From positions 961,434-1,025,433 of the forward strand of contig JAIZWL010000001.1 in the NCBI GenBank assembly GCA_021498125.1: DNA of 64,000 nt, given 5' to 3'. The stretch comes from Candidatus Thorarchaeota archaeon. GTDB lineage: Archaea > Asgardarchaeota > Thorarchaeia > Thorarchaeales > Thorarchaeaceae. The translations under genes and the position numbers were made by a program. The notes beneath the pieces were generated by a model that was not told where the DNA came from, did no database searches, and saw only the letters and a program-made list of their open reading frames with translations. Below are positions 27,019-35,606 of the stretch, piece after piece; the first letter of the stretch is position 1; each line of letters starts with the position of its first letter.

Positions 27019-28755
27019 TTACTTCAAATCCTGAGATCGCGACTCAATTATGCGGAGTACCATGCTCTTGAAAGCATCGATATCCATTGGGCCGAGATTC
27101 TCATTGGTGCGCAATCGGACAGCGACCTGCTTGTTCTCGGTTTCTTTCTGACCGACCACAAGCTGGTACGGAATCTTCTGCATCTGTGCATTACGGATTT
27201 TCTTCTGCATTCTGTCCGGACTATCATCGACCTCAACACGGATACCTGCTTGTTTGAAGTCCCTTGCCAGTTCATAGCAGAAATCAAGCTGCTCGTCTGT
27301 GATTGGGATTAGTACTGCCTGCACCGGACTCAACCAGACCGGAAAGGCTCCCTTGTAATGCTCGATGAGTACACCAAAGAACCGTTCGAGCGATCCCATC
27401 AGGGCCCTATGGATCATGATGGGGCGATGTTCCTTTCCATCTTCTGCAATGTAGGTCATATCGAACCGCTCAGGCAGATTGAAGTCAACTTGGACCGTTG
27501 TGCATTGCCAAGACCTTCCAAGTGCATCACGGATCTTGATGTCAATCTTGGGGCCGTAGAAGACTCCCTCGCCGGGGTCGATCTCATACTTGAGACCCAT
27601 ATGTTCAAGGGCTGACCGCAGAGCCTCCGTTGCGCGTTCCCAGTTCTCATCGGTTCCGACATACTTCTCCGGTTTTGTGCTGAGATAGATGTCGTATTCT
27701 GAGAAGCCGCAGGTCCGCAGTATCTCAAGGTTGAGATTCAAGATATTGATGATCTCCTCGTTCAATTGGTCCGGTCGTGCGAAGATGTGAGCATCGTCCT
27801 GAGTGAATCCTCTCACACGGAGGAGTCCATGGAGAACGCCTGATCTCTCGTATCGATAGACAGTGCCAAGCTCAGCCCAGCGTAGTGGGAACTCTCGATA
27901 GGAACGTTTTCGCATCTTGAACATCTGCACGTGGAACGGGCAATTCATCGGTTTGAGTTCGTATTCCTGTTCATCGACCAGCATTGGAGAGTACATGTTC
28001 TCTGAATAGAAATCGAGGTGGCCACTCGTCTTCCACAGGTCGATCTTTGCAATGTGTGGACTGAAGACGATATCGTAGCCAGCCTTGAAGTGTGCCTCTC
28101 GCCAGTAGTCCTCGAGGGCCACTCTGACCGCACCACCCTTTGGTAGCCAGAGCACAAGGCCAGTACCTATTGCATCACTCATGTGATAGAGTTCGAGTTC
28201 CTTACCCAACCTGCGATGGTCGCGCTGGCGGATTTCCTCTAATCTGTCAAGGTGTTCTTTCAGTTGCTTGGGGGTCTCGAATGCCGCTCCGTAAATCCTC
28301 TGAAGCTGGGGGTTCTTCTCATCGCCTCGCCAGTAGGCTCCCGACACCTCAAGTAATTTGAACGCCTTGATGGGAAGCTCCTTTGTATTGGCAACATGTG
28401 GTCCGCGACAGAGATCAGTGAACGTGCTCTGTGTGTATGTCGAGATTGGTTCATTGTCCGGCAGTTCCTCGATCAGTTCGATCTTGAACGGCTGGTCCTT
28501 GAACAGCTCAAGGGCCTCTTCACGAGTGATCTCTTTTCTGATGAAGTCGTGGTTGCCCTTGATGATCTTCTTCATTCTCTTCTGTATTGCCGTGAGGTCC
28601 TCGGGAGTCAATGGCCGCGGAAGAAGGAAGTCGTAATAGAATCCGTCTTCTATTGCAGGGCCGATCCCCAGTTTGGCATCGGGGAACATCTCGAGAACCG
28701 CCTGTGCCATTACATGCGCTAATGAATGACGCAGTCTGAGGAGTTTCTCATCCAT
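27019..28755 (-). CDS. thrS: Threonyl-tRNA synthetase, bacterial type without TGS domain
   Basis: Charges tRNA-Thr. It has about 578 residues from ATG 28755. The editing domain begins at once with RLRHSLAHVMAQAV and has the C-x-G-x-H element LCRGPHV. The class II catalytic core has motif 2 RYERSGVLHGLLRVRGF, zinc ligands in MNCPFHVQMF, FTQDDAH and MIHRALMGS, and motif 3 GSLERFFGVLIEHY. The anticodon domain ends with VGQKETENKQVAVR. Archaeal ThrRS normally has a different, D-aminoacyl deacylase-like editing domain, so this is the bacterial form; the bacterial N-terminal TGS domain is missing. The frame is open to 28989, but that extension has no TGS features. Confidence 0.95.
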   Translation of the reverse strand: MDEKLLRLRHSLAHVMAQAVLEMFPDAKLGIGPAIEDGFYYDFLLPRPLTPEDLTAIQKRMKKIIKGNHDFIRKEITREEALELFKDQPFKIELIEELPDNEPISTYTQSTFTDLCRGPHVANTKELPIKAFKLLEVSGAYWRGDEKNPQLQRIYGAAFETPKQLKEHLDRLEEIRQRDHRRLGKELELYHMSDAIGTGLVLWLPKGGAVRVALEDYWREAHFKAGYDIVFSPHIAKIDLWKTSGHLDFYSENMYSPMLVDEQEYELKPMNCPFHVQMFKMRKRSYREFPLRWAELGTVYRYERSGVLHGLLRVRGFTQDDAHIFARPDQLNEEIINILNLNLEILRTCGFSEYDIYLSTKPEKYVGTDENWERATEALRSALEHMGLKYEIDPGEGVFYGPKIDIKIRDALGRSWQCTTVQVDFNLPERFDMTYIAEDGKEHRPIMIHRALMGSLERFFGVLIEHYKGAFPVWLSPVQAVLIPITDEQLDFCYELARDFKQAGIRVEVDDSPDRMQKKIRNAQMQKIPYQLVVGQKETENKQVAVRLRTNENLGPMDIDAFKSMVLRIIESRSQDLK

Positions 28756-28814
28756 TATATTCAGTCCTCTCGTAAGACTGGGGCCAGTGCTCACAAAACA
28801 GTTTCGCTCTGCAC

Positions 28815-28845
28815 GGCTCTGCGTGAAAAGCCCACAGCCATGAAC
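28815..28845. repeat. 31-bp imperfect repeat, copy A
   Basis: GGCTCTGCGTGAAAAGCCCA continues to ATGAAC. It matches copy B at 28951-28981 at about 26 of 31 positions, in the same orientation and 136 bp apart. Both lie in the leader of thrS, so they may belong to a control region. Confidence 0.5.
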
Positions 28846-28950
28846 CAATCTATGTAAAACAGTATGCAGTGTTTTGGATTGGAGCACACCCTGAACTACA
28901 AATTGGTCTGATACATTCACGCTCATCTTATTTTCGGAACTACTGGTGGC

Positions 28951-28981
28951 GGCTCTGTGTGGAAAGTCCACAGGTATGAAC
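28951..28981. repeat. 31-bp imperfect repeat, copy B
   Basis: Second copy, containing TGTGGA-AAG-TCCACA, a 6-bp stem hairpin. An inverted relative of its first 18 bases is found at 29065-29082 (three mismatches). All three copies lie between thrS and the divergent gene at 29147, a 391-bp stretch otherwise without a gene. Confidence 0.5.
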
Positions 28982-29146
28982 AGAATCAATCAAGACCGGA
29001 GACAAATGTGATTTGAATATGGCAGCATGTTGAGGTGATCTGATCTCTTACAATCTTGTTTATTGACTTTTCACACAGCTCCACTGGTGGCAATATGGCT
29101 ATAAGAACCTAGTAGTCCTGTAGACTAAACCAAGAGAGGTACCCAG

Positions 29147-30139
29147 TTGACTGACGAACGTGACCAGCATGACTCGGCCTTCAAGGGCATTATGGAGTTA
29201 ATTTTATCGCGTAACTGTGTCCGATCAATTGCCGGATCCGAAGTGGCAAAGTTTCCACTTCGAGTGGACTTTATCACCCAACGTGTCTGTCCCTTGCATC
29301 AGGACATGGGCGTTGTTGCCTGGCTCATCAACCAGCTTCCACCATTTGTCGTTTACGAGTTCAAGGGCCCTACCGATCCACTAAGTGAGTCGCACATCTG
29401 GCGATTAATCGGGTATTGCGGTCTATTCGCCATGGAGAAGCAGCTTTCCTTTTTTGAGCAGGGGATCGCTGCCATGGTGGTCTATGTCGGGGCGTCTGAT
29501 ACTCTCCGGCATCTGATCACCTCACACACCGAGACTATGGCTCCGGGTATAAGCAGATATCCGTTGTCTCCGGAAGCGGTCGGTGGTCTTCAAGTATATT
29601 TCGTGGACGTGAACGGTCTCGCGCTGACCCCTGAAAACCTGCCGTTTCTACTCTTTCGAGAGGCAGATATCGAACAGGTGCTGGACATGATCCTTACAAG
29701 TCCTGAGACTAAGAGGTTATATGGATATACACTCTATAAGATTAGACGGAAGACAATTCAACGCCTGTTAAGAAAAAAGGGGATCACCATGACCGAAGTA
29801 GCCACACTGAAAGAGCTCATCGAGGATTTTGGCGTAAAGGCCGTCATTGACGAGGTTGGCGTAAAGGCCGTCATTGACGAGGTTGGCGTAAAGGCTGTCA
29901 TTGACGAGGTTGGCGTAAAGGCTGTCATTGACGAGGTTGGCGTAAAGGCTGTCATTGACGAGGTTGGCGTAAAGGCTGTCATTGACGAGGTGGGGCTTGA
30001 CATCTTGTTGAGAGAAGCCGGCTTGAAACAGACATTGCAATACATTCAGAATCTTATAGATGCAAAGCAGTTAACCCGTGACGAGAAGCAACAGCTGTTG
30101 GAGATTGTAGATGCCATACGTGAGAAGATTGGCAAATAG
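29147..30139 (+). CDS. Rpn/PD-(D/E)XK-like nuclease with nine-residue repeat array
   Basis: A 330-residue protein. The N-terminus (QHDSAFKGIMELI) resembles the Rpn/PDDEXK_2 family start HDxxFK. A nuclease-like core shows PLRVDFI (candidate Asp) and VVYEFKGP, the ExK element. Family members act as DNA endonucleases that promote recombination. From residue 229 to 282, GVKAVIDEV is repeated six times, encoded by six 27-bp units. A C-terminal helical region (LDILLREAGL … LEIVDAIREKIG) follows. TTG 29147 is the start, supported by GAGAGGT seven bases upstream. It stands at the start of the accessory region. Confidence 0.72.
   Translation: MTDERDQHDSAFKGIMELILSRNCVRSIAGSEVAKFPLRVDFITQRVCPLHQDMGVVAWLINQLPPFVVYEFKGPTDPLSESHIWRLIGYCGLFAMEKQLSFFEQGIAAMVVYVGASDTLRHLITSHTETMAPGISRYPLSPEAVGGLQVYFVDVNGLALTPENLPFLLFREADIEQVLDMILTSPETKRLYGYTLYKIRRKTIQRLLRKKGITMTEVATLKELIEDFGVKAVIDEVGVKAVIDEVGVKAVIDEVGVKAVIDEVGVKAVIDEVGVKAVIDEVGLDILLREAGLKQTLQYIQNLIDAKQLTRDEKQQLLEIVDAIREKIGK
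29831..29992 (+). repeat. Six 27-bp in-frame tandem repeats
   Basis: Each unit starts GGCGTAAAGGC and ends GACGAGGT(T/G), encoding GVKAVIDEV. The first two units read GGCCGTC and the other four GGCTGTC, and otherwise the copies are identical except at the last base. The lack of synonymous drift points to recent expansion by slippage or unequal recombination. Confidence 0.95.
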
Positions 30140-30484
30140 AGATTAGAATTCATTGTGGATGTTTGGATTTGCCGAGACCGCGTTATGAATTTGCTAAAAG
30201 ATGGGCTTTTTACTTATTATTTTTCTTTCTTGTGCCCCCTCTAATCCAGTTAATAATCATAATGTGATATTTGGGAACTGCCGTGGAAATGAATCAGTGT
30301 GGGCAGTCCACTTGTATCGGTCAAACAAGTCCGCATAGGTCTTGAAGAGTCTTGAATCCGAAGATATATGGTGCCCATACTTTTCATAACCACAAATGTT
30401 ACTGTCTTTTCAGAGCCCCTTTTCAGGATAGATTATTATAATACTTTGATTGAGAATGTATCGTGACGGTTGGGGATATGCATC
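30140..30484. other. Intergenic region, no gene seen
   Basis: About 345 bp of AT-rich sequence between the nuclease-like gene and the next membrane gene. It contains a weak ACTGCC/GGCAGT pairing (30278-30307) with a long loop and AT-rich promoter-like stretches near 30425-30450. No convincing reading frame was found. Confidence 0.4.
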
Positions 30485-30967
30485 ATGGAATTGCACGTGT
30501 TTAGTTTTATCGTGATGGACATTATTCTTGCAGTTGTTATTGTGGGCGTTGCTGAACTCCCCTACAGGAAACTACGGAGCCTGACAGCAGTACTTGAGGA
30601 ACTGGTCGATAATTCATTCACGGACATCCCTCGATATAATGAGGTGTTGCAATCTCGAGCATATCGGTTCTTTACCTCACGAGTCGGGAGCGCATGCGGT
30701 CCCATTATTTATGCGGTACTCTGCGGGACCATGATTGGTGCACTTCTTAATCAGATCGTACTTGTGAGCTTGACGATAGATCTTCATATATTGCTCTCAG
30801 GAATAGTGATGATCTGTTTTCTTTATCGCGCAGAGTATGAGCAGGGGAACTTTTGGAGCGTGTACCGATCTACGCCTGATGGTCGCCCTCTCTATGAGAA
30901 CTTGAACCCTTTAGAACACCGCGACGTACCGAGTGAGAGTGAAGGCTCTCTGCAAGAAGAGATCTGA
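30485..30967 (+). CDS. Small membrane protein, unknown
   Basis: About 160 residues from ATG 30485. A hydrophobic N-terminal helix (FSFIVMDIILAVVIVGVA) is followed by a soluble segment of about 50 residues. Two close helices follow (about 76-95 and 100-118 of the ORF), then a charged C-terminal tail ending with EGSLQEEI. No family is recognised. It lies in the accessory region, followed 60 bp later by a broken membrane-protein gene. Confidence 0.5.
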   Translation: MELHVFSFIVMDIILAVVIVGVAELPYRKLRSLTAVLEELVDNSFTDIPRYNEVLQSRAYRFFTSRVGSACGPIIYAVLCGTMIGALLNQIVLVSLTIDLHILLSGIVMICFLYRAEYEQGNFWSVYRSTPDGRPLYENLNPLEHRDVPSESEGSLQEEI

Positions 30968-31030
30968 TAACTTGGACAAAGTTTGACAAGAATGCTGTGA
31001 TGTGCACTATATGATTGGGAGGACCAAAAA

Positions 31031-31624
31031 ATGAATGCTCTACTATTTCTGGTGGTCTTCTCAACAGAGCTGTTCTTTTTGGCGGTCGTCATTTGGATTG
31101 AGCGAGCGCTGTTGGCTGACTGGAAAATGAAACAGAGAACTGATCGCTCCTATACTTCAAATGGAATTTCTATGGCATATCATCAGACAAGCACGCATTT
31201 GAGTTATTCTACCGACTCCTCGTGGTATGTATCACGCTGGTCATTCCTCTTGTTCTCTGGAGTTTTTCAGGATATCACCTGATGGGGATTGTTCTGATCA
31301 TCTTTCTGCTCATTGCTTTTAGGAACCGATTGTGGAAAAATATAGGCGACCTACTTTTTTCATTTAATAAACGGCAACAGCACGGAAAAATTCTGGTTTT
31401 ATTATCAGACAATCAAGACGCTCTCAAGTCAAACGGACAGTAAAGAGGCAGAAGAGCGAACTATCCGTGACCTTCTAGACCAATTTCTACCTGGTGATTC
31501 CGTGGGAAAACCACTCTCAAAAGAGGAGCGCAAGGTCTTTCTTGAATTTGTTTCGGAGAAAAATGATATGATTGGTGCGATTGCGCTTGAACTCATTGAA
31601 AGCATGCAACATGCAAGCGATTGA
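31031..31624 (+). pseudogene. Membrane protein gene with two compensating frameshifts
   Basis: Three frames read in order give one plausible protein. The first (from ATG 31031) encodes a helix LLFLVVFSTELFFLAVVIWI. It must shift near 31144-31160 into a second frame encoding FEFYRLL, a helical hairpin (VCITLVIPLVLWSF … IVLIIFLLIAF) and GDLLFSFNK. It then shifts back near 31385-31395, at GGAAAAATT, into the first frame encoding a soluble tail with EERTIRDLLDQFLPG and KEERKVFLEFVSEK before TGA 31622. The total span is a multiple of three (198 codons). Without frame changes only short peptides result. Either the gene is decayed or two single-base sequence errors are present. Confidence 0.55.
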
Positions 31625-31684
31625 TGTCCAATCGCAAGTACCGTTGATCTGATCGACGACATACTGGTCTTAAACAGGTTACAG

Positions 31685-32026
31685 ATGGCATACGTTTTTT
31701 ATATTACTCTCTTCTTTTTTCCTTGGGGCGATTGGTTATTGCAGAATTATGACTATCAAGATGGTATGATGAATAAGCAACCATCAAAGGCCAAGAAGAT
31801 CGTAGTTATTATCATTTATTTTCTGATCTCACTCATTGTCACTGGAATTGGGGAGGCATACTTTTCTGATGATTATTGGATGTATCTTGGTATTTCCTCC
31901 ATTGAAGTTGTCGCATATCTTTATTGTTTCAGAACTGTATGCTGCTCCGGCGACTCTTCTGATGAGGAGTCAGAATCAGATGCTGATCCGGATGCATTTA
32001 TTGATCGTTTTCCCTCCAACTGCTAA
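31685..32026 (+). CDS. Small membrane protein with acidic tail
   Basis: A 113-residue ORF with hydrophobic segments at about 1-12, 38-56 and 65-80. It ends in a Ser/Asp/Glu-rich stretch (SGDSSDEESESDADPD) that may bind cations or a partner. No family is recognised. It follows the frameshifted gene by 60 bp on the same strand. Its reality is uncertain because composition is AT-rich and no ribosome site is evident. Confidence 0.4.
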   Translation: MAYVFYITLFFFPWGDWLLQNYDYQDGMMNKQPSKAKKIVVIIIYFLISLIVTGIGEAYFSDDYWMYLGISSIEVVAYLYCFRTVCCSGDSSDEESESDADPDAFIDRFPSNC

Positions 32027-32202
32027 GAGCCAGTGATGTGTCATTTCGTACTCTGATTGAGGTGATCACTATTGGCACATCGACTACCTTGCAGGTATTG
32101 GACCTGCTCAAGATGCATGCAATTTTATTTATGTAAATAAAACTGGCCGTCTGATTATGTATAGGCTTAAAAGTAATAATTGACAATTGATGATGAAGTT
32201 AG

Positions 32203-33162
32203 ATGACAGTCGATCAAGTGGACAAAAGTCTTGTTGAGCAACTCATCAAGACATTAGAGCAAAATCCCTCATTACGAGCAAAGATGGCTCGGCTCTTTAG
32301 TCCATTTGAGTTTGTTAAACGAGATGAATTGGCTGAGGTTATCAAGGAGATTCGGGAGTTACGAGTAGAACATTCCCAGCGTTTTGAGGCCATGGATCGA
32401 CGTTTCGAGGCCGTGCAGAAGCAGATGGATGAACGCTTTGAGGCCGCGCAGAAGCAGATGGATAAACGCTTCGATGCCATGGATCGCCGCTTTGAGGCCA
32501 TGCAAAAACAGATTGATGCGAATATGCAAGAGAGCAGAGAGCGTTTCGAGGCATCTGAACGCCGTTTCGAGGCCATGCAAAAACAGATCGATGCGAACAT
32601 GCGGAAGAGCGATGAGCGTTTCGAGGTCATGCAGAAGCAGATCGATGAGCATATGCAAGAGAGCAGAGAACGCTTTGAGGCCATGCAAAAACAGATCGAT
32701 CGGCGTTTTGAGGATGTGACTTCAATATTAGTTGCGATGCAAGCGGATATTGCTGACATCTCTGGAAAATATGGTAAACGTGCAGAGGATGCAGTTCGAA
32801 AGATTCTGACCAAGGTGCTCGAAGCAGAGGGAATCGAGACTGCACGAATCAGCCAGATTCAGGTCCGAGATGTGGATGGCTCGATCTTTGGGAAGGACTA
32901 TGCGACCGACATTGACATCTACTACGAGGGGAAGCAGACTTGGATCATTGAGTACAAGGGGCGGGCGAAACGCGAGGACATTATCCATCTCAACTTGGTT
33001 GCACGCCTGTTAAGAAAGCAGTACAAGATTGATCCCAATCGAGTGATCATGGTTGCCTTGAATATCAATGATGATGCAGTAGTATTGGCGAAGGACATGA
33101 ATATCGAAGTAATTCATGGGATCAGTGCGAATCCGACTCCTCTTACACCACCATCACCATAA
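32203..33162 (+). CDS. Coiled-coil protein with PD-(D/E)XK nuclease-like C-terminus
   Basis: A 319-residue protein of the DUF3782-like type. After an N-terminal helical segment with SPFEFVKRDELAEVIKEI, residues about 60-185 form a long coiled coil. It is built from recurrent RFEAMQKQID, RFEAMDR and NMQESRE blocks. The C-terminal domain begins GKYGKRAEDAVRKIL and holds ATDIDIYYEG followed by WIIEYKGR, the D…ExK signature of PD-(D/E)XK nucleases, then RVIMVALNINDD. A DNA-cleaving or DNA-bridging role is inference. It shares the nuclease-plus-repeat design with the gene at 29147 but is not an obvious paralogue. Confidence 0.75.
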   Translation: MTVDQVDKSLVEQLIKTLEQNPSLRAKMARLFSPFEFVKRDELAEVIKEIRELRVEHSQRFEAMDRRFEAVQKQMDERFEAAQKQMDKRFDAMDRRFEAMQKQIDANMQESRERFEASERRFEAMQKQIDANMRKSDERFEVMQKQIDEHMQESRERFEAMQKQIDRRFEDVTSILVAMQADIADISGKYGKRAEDAVRKILTKVLEAEGIETARISQIQVRDVDGSIFGKDYATDIDIYYEGKQTWIIEYKGRAKREDIIHLNLVARLLRKQYKIDPNRVIMVALNINDDAVVLAKDMNIEVIHGISANPTPLTPPSP

Positions 33163-33394
33163 TGACGAGATATATTCGTATTTTGAAGACCAACTGGTGA
33201 AGGACGGAGTTTCATATTCATGGTGTTGACGATAACGGTTCTTTTAGATGAGCTTGGGCCGACTTAGCAAGATCCTCAGCGAACCTTTGAGGGAAACTCA
33301 CAGCCGATTCTTATCCTATTCATTTTACGGTGTCCCACATCTTCATAAATGTGGACGTTATTGATATCCTGTATATCGGGAAGGCAAAAGAAAG

Positions 33395-33622
33395 ATGGAT
33401 CAAGACGATGTGATTGAGACCGGGCGCTACGAGCACGACGGCGAGTTCTGGAGCGCGCAAGTAAAAGGCAGATTTCTGACGATCTATTCTGGGAAGATTG
33501 GAACACGCGGCTATCACGCATCCCGCGAGTTTAGATCACATGAAGCGGCAAGGCAGTTTATGGAGCAGAAGCTCGAAAAGAGAATATCTGAGGGATATGT
33601 GCGGCGTGATGAGTCTGACTAA
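33395..33622 (+). CDS. Stand-alone WGR domain protein
   Basis: A 75-residue protein consisting of one WGR domain. The pattern shows FWSAQVKGRFLTIYSGKIGTRG, where the WGR motif region is represented by SGKIGTRG, then FRSHEAARQFMEQKLEKRISEGY, a very typical end. WGR domains occur in PARPs and in bacterial and archaeal stand-alone forms and bind nucleic acid ends or PARylation partners. ATG 33395 has no strong ribosome site. A decayed copy of its end is found at 35607-35694, on the other side of the three-gene cassette. Confidence 0.8.
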   Translation: MDQDDVIETGRYEHDGEFWSAQVKGRFLTIYSGKIGTRGYHASREFRSHEAARQFMEQKLEKRISEGYVRRDESD

Positions 33623-33844
33623 GTGTATACTTGAACAGAATATACTATATGCAGATTTGAAATCAAGCGTTGAATGATTGTCGTACCATAACGGTAATTC
33701 TCCATGAACTTGGAAGAACCATTGTCCATTTGTGGATGAACTCTTTATGCATGGCATCGAAGTTTTTTTTGATGTGGTGCAATTGTTTATAGTAGCAGTA
33801 TGAAGGCGAAATTTTAAATTTAACCGATCACAGATTTCATTTGA

Positions 33845-34081
33845 TTAACGCCGTCGGATTTCTTGAATGATTGACTTGGCATCTTCTAAACAATCGCTTG
33901 CTCTCTTTCGGGTGAATTTCTCTTCTGGTGTATAATCGGCTTTCACTCTTTCATATCGCAGCTGTTTGAGATCGTCCATCAATTCACTATTACCTGTGAC
34001 GACCAACACTTTTTTTTCAAGTTCGCTATAAAACCCATTGATCCTTTGGAAGCGATCCCACATGACTGCGAATGCTCTCAT
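33845..34081 (-). CDS. Small helical protein of the three-gene cassette
   Basis: A 78-residue charged, mostly helical protein with no family recognised. It has LEKKVLVVTGNSELMDDLKQL as a strand-helix element and a C-terminal helix RKRASDCLEDAKSIIQEIRRR. It lies 117 bp after the upstream gene of the cassette on the same strand. The lack of an HEPN RxxxxxH motif argues against a simple toxin. Function unknown. Confidence 0.45.
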   Translation of the reverse strand: MRAFAVMWDRFQRINGFYSELEKKVLVVTGNSELMDDLKQLRYERVKADYTPEEKFTRKRASDCLEDAKSIIQEIRRR

Positions 34082-34198
34082 AGACTATCATTGCAGCCGA
34101 CAAATAACTTCGGTTAACTACCGTTCGAAATGCCGCTTCTGAGTCCATTTTCAATAGTTGCTCACTCAGGTCAAGATGTGTGTGATATGAAAATTCCG

Positions 34199-34840
34199 TC
34201 ATGTTGATGGGCCTTCAATAATTACTCCGAAGACGACCCTGAGTTGAACGAATGCTTGAGACTTCGTATCACGGCTCTTCACGAATTCCTGAACAACTTC
34301 ATCGATGGTTCTAGTTATATGGTTTCTTAGGGCTCGTCTACCTTTCCGTGATAGTATATTTGTAGTAATAACAAAATAAATTCTGAGTTCCTCTCCCTCT
34401 GGATCGTTCAAGTCTTCGACTCGAAGACTTGTGGTTTCTGGGTGCCAGAGGAGTTCTCTCTTGATGGCATTCAAGATTCTTTCAAAACAATCTCCTATTT
34501 TTCTCTCTCTCTCAAGTTTTTCCAACAATTGAGGCGAAATCTCTGGAAATTGAATAGAGCGTTTCCACACTATTTGCCACAGATTGTATCTTGAGGTAAT
34601 TTTTGTTGATTCAGGCTGGGAGCTGATCCTTTGGTCGTTTTCATAAATTTGCTCAGTTATGGGCGTAAGTGGGGCAAGTAATATTCCTAGGGGCATTTCT
34701 GTCTGGCCACTTGATTCTTCACAGGACCAACTCATTTCGTTTTGGAAATATGGCTCGGTTTCTATCATTACGACTGCTTGACTACCTTCTTCTTCATTAT
34801 CTGACCTTTCCTCATGGCGGAGTGTGTCGATGAGTGCCAT
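34199..34840 (-). CDS. Unknown protein of the three-gene cassette, middle gene
   Basis: A 213-residue soluble protein without a known family. The N-terminal about 90 residues are acidic and low in complexity. The C-terminal half is ordered, with LEKLERERKIGDCFERILNAIK, ELRIYFVITTNI and a basic helix SRKGRRALRNHITRTIDEVVQEF, then an end strand (FVQLRVVFGVIIEG). It begins 5 bp after the stop of the upstream gene, so the two are surely co-translated and may form a complex. Confidence 0.6.
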   Translation of the reverse strand: MALIDTLRHEERSDNEEEGSQAVVMIETEPYFQNEMSWSCEESSGQTEMPLGILLAPLTPITEQIYENDQRISSQPESTKITSRYNLWQIVWKRSIQFPEISPQLLEKLERERKIGDCFERILNAIKRELLWHPETTSLRVEDLNDPEGEELRIYFVITTNILSRKGRRALRNHITRTIDEVVQEFVKSRDTKSQAFVQLRVVFGVIIEGPST

Positions 34841-34845
34841 TCACT

Positions 34846-35502
34846 TCACATCTCGTTTAATAGAGTCGTAACTATTTCGGGAATACGTTGGGAGAATTCG
34901 ATTACTTTTTCTAGACTTTCCCGACGATATACAAAGTTTGTGGTGGAGTAACGTGGATTAGGAACAAATGGGCCGATTGATATGTGTAACCATGCTGGAA
35001 TGATGTTTAATGGTACCGTTGGAGGTTCGCCTTGATACGCGCAAATCGTCTTTGTATATGGTCGTGTTTCGAGACCTGTGATCTCATCAAGAAGGATATT
35101 CGTACTCGTTTTTTCTTTCCATAAAGTGCTCATTGGATGTTTGTCGGTCAAAATGCGTGAGTTGTAAACCAGTTCGAACCATTTGAGATCTTCTGGGAAG
35201 TCTGGTGTGTCCTTGATTATCTTCATGAATTTGTTTGCGACTTCAATTAACTTTGCAAGTTCTTGGGATTCAATCTTGATGTGGCCTCTGGCCTCATCGA
35301 ATGAAATTTCTGATTCAGCATTAACAAATCGCCGAATAATATGACGGGCGCCCTCTGAATCAATGACCATAACGGTGTCATTTCCTTCTGGTGGGCTGAA
35401 GTCGATTTTGGACAGAGCTGTCTTGAGAGCTTGGTAACTAAATGGAAATGGGGTTCTAAACGCAAACAATATCGAAATCCGATCAATTATTTCCTTATAC
35501 AT
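34846..35502 (-). CDS. Unknown protein of the three-gene cassette, first gene
   Basis: A 218-residue protein, family not recognised. It looks soluble and alpha/beta: MYKEIIDRISILFAF, DTVMVIDSEGARHIIRRFV, IKIESQELAKLIEVANKFMKI and a final helix EKVIEFSQRIPEIVTTLLNEM. Two loops have PTVPLNIIPAWLHISIGPF, rich in hydrophobics. It heads the minus-strand cassette. The cassette is AT-rich compared with housekeeping genes around it. Confidence 0.6.
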   Translation of the reverse strand: MYKEIIDRISILFAFRTPFPFSYQALKTALSKIDFSPPEGNDTVMVIDSEGARHIIRRFVNAESEISFDEARGHIKIESQELAKLIEVANKFMKIIKDTPDFPEDLKWFELVYNSRILTDKHPMSTLWKEKTSTNILLDEITGLETRPYTKTICAYQGEPPTVPLNIIPAWLHISIGPFVPNPRYSTTNFVYRRESLEKVIEFSQRIPEIVTTLLNEM

Positions 35503-35606
35503 ATCCGAACCTCAAATACCTCTATGTATGGTGAGGTTTCTATTACTCATTTATCTTTCTACACTGAGGAAGAAATATGTGCATAACACAAGTACTGCAA
35601 AATTCA

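Noticed and set aside
28756-28989. N-terminal extension of thrS as a TGS domain or a T-box leader
   Set aside because: The extra residues show no TGS pattern, and no T-box core sequence or tRNA-like binding element is visible.
29831-29992. CRISPR-like array
   Set aside because: Units are contiguous without spacers and keep the reading frame of a protein.
29758-30045. Antisense frames with repeated NLVNDSLYA or SSMTAFTPT units
   Set aside because: They are the mirror of the 27-bp repeats and need no separate gene.
32214-32813. 199-codon antisense frame rich in Cys, Ser and Arg
   Set aside because: Mirror image of the coiled-coil repeats of the 32203-33162 gene.
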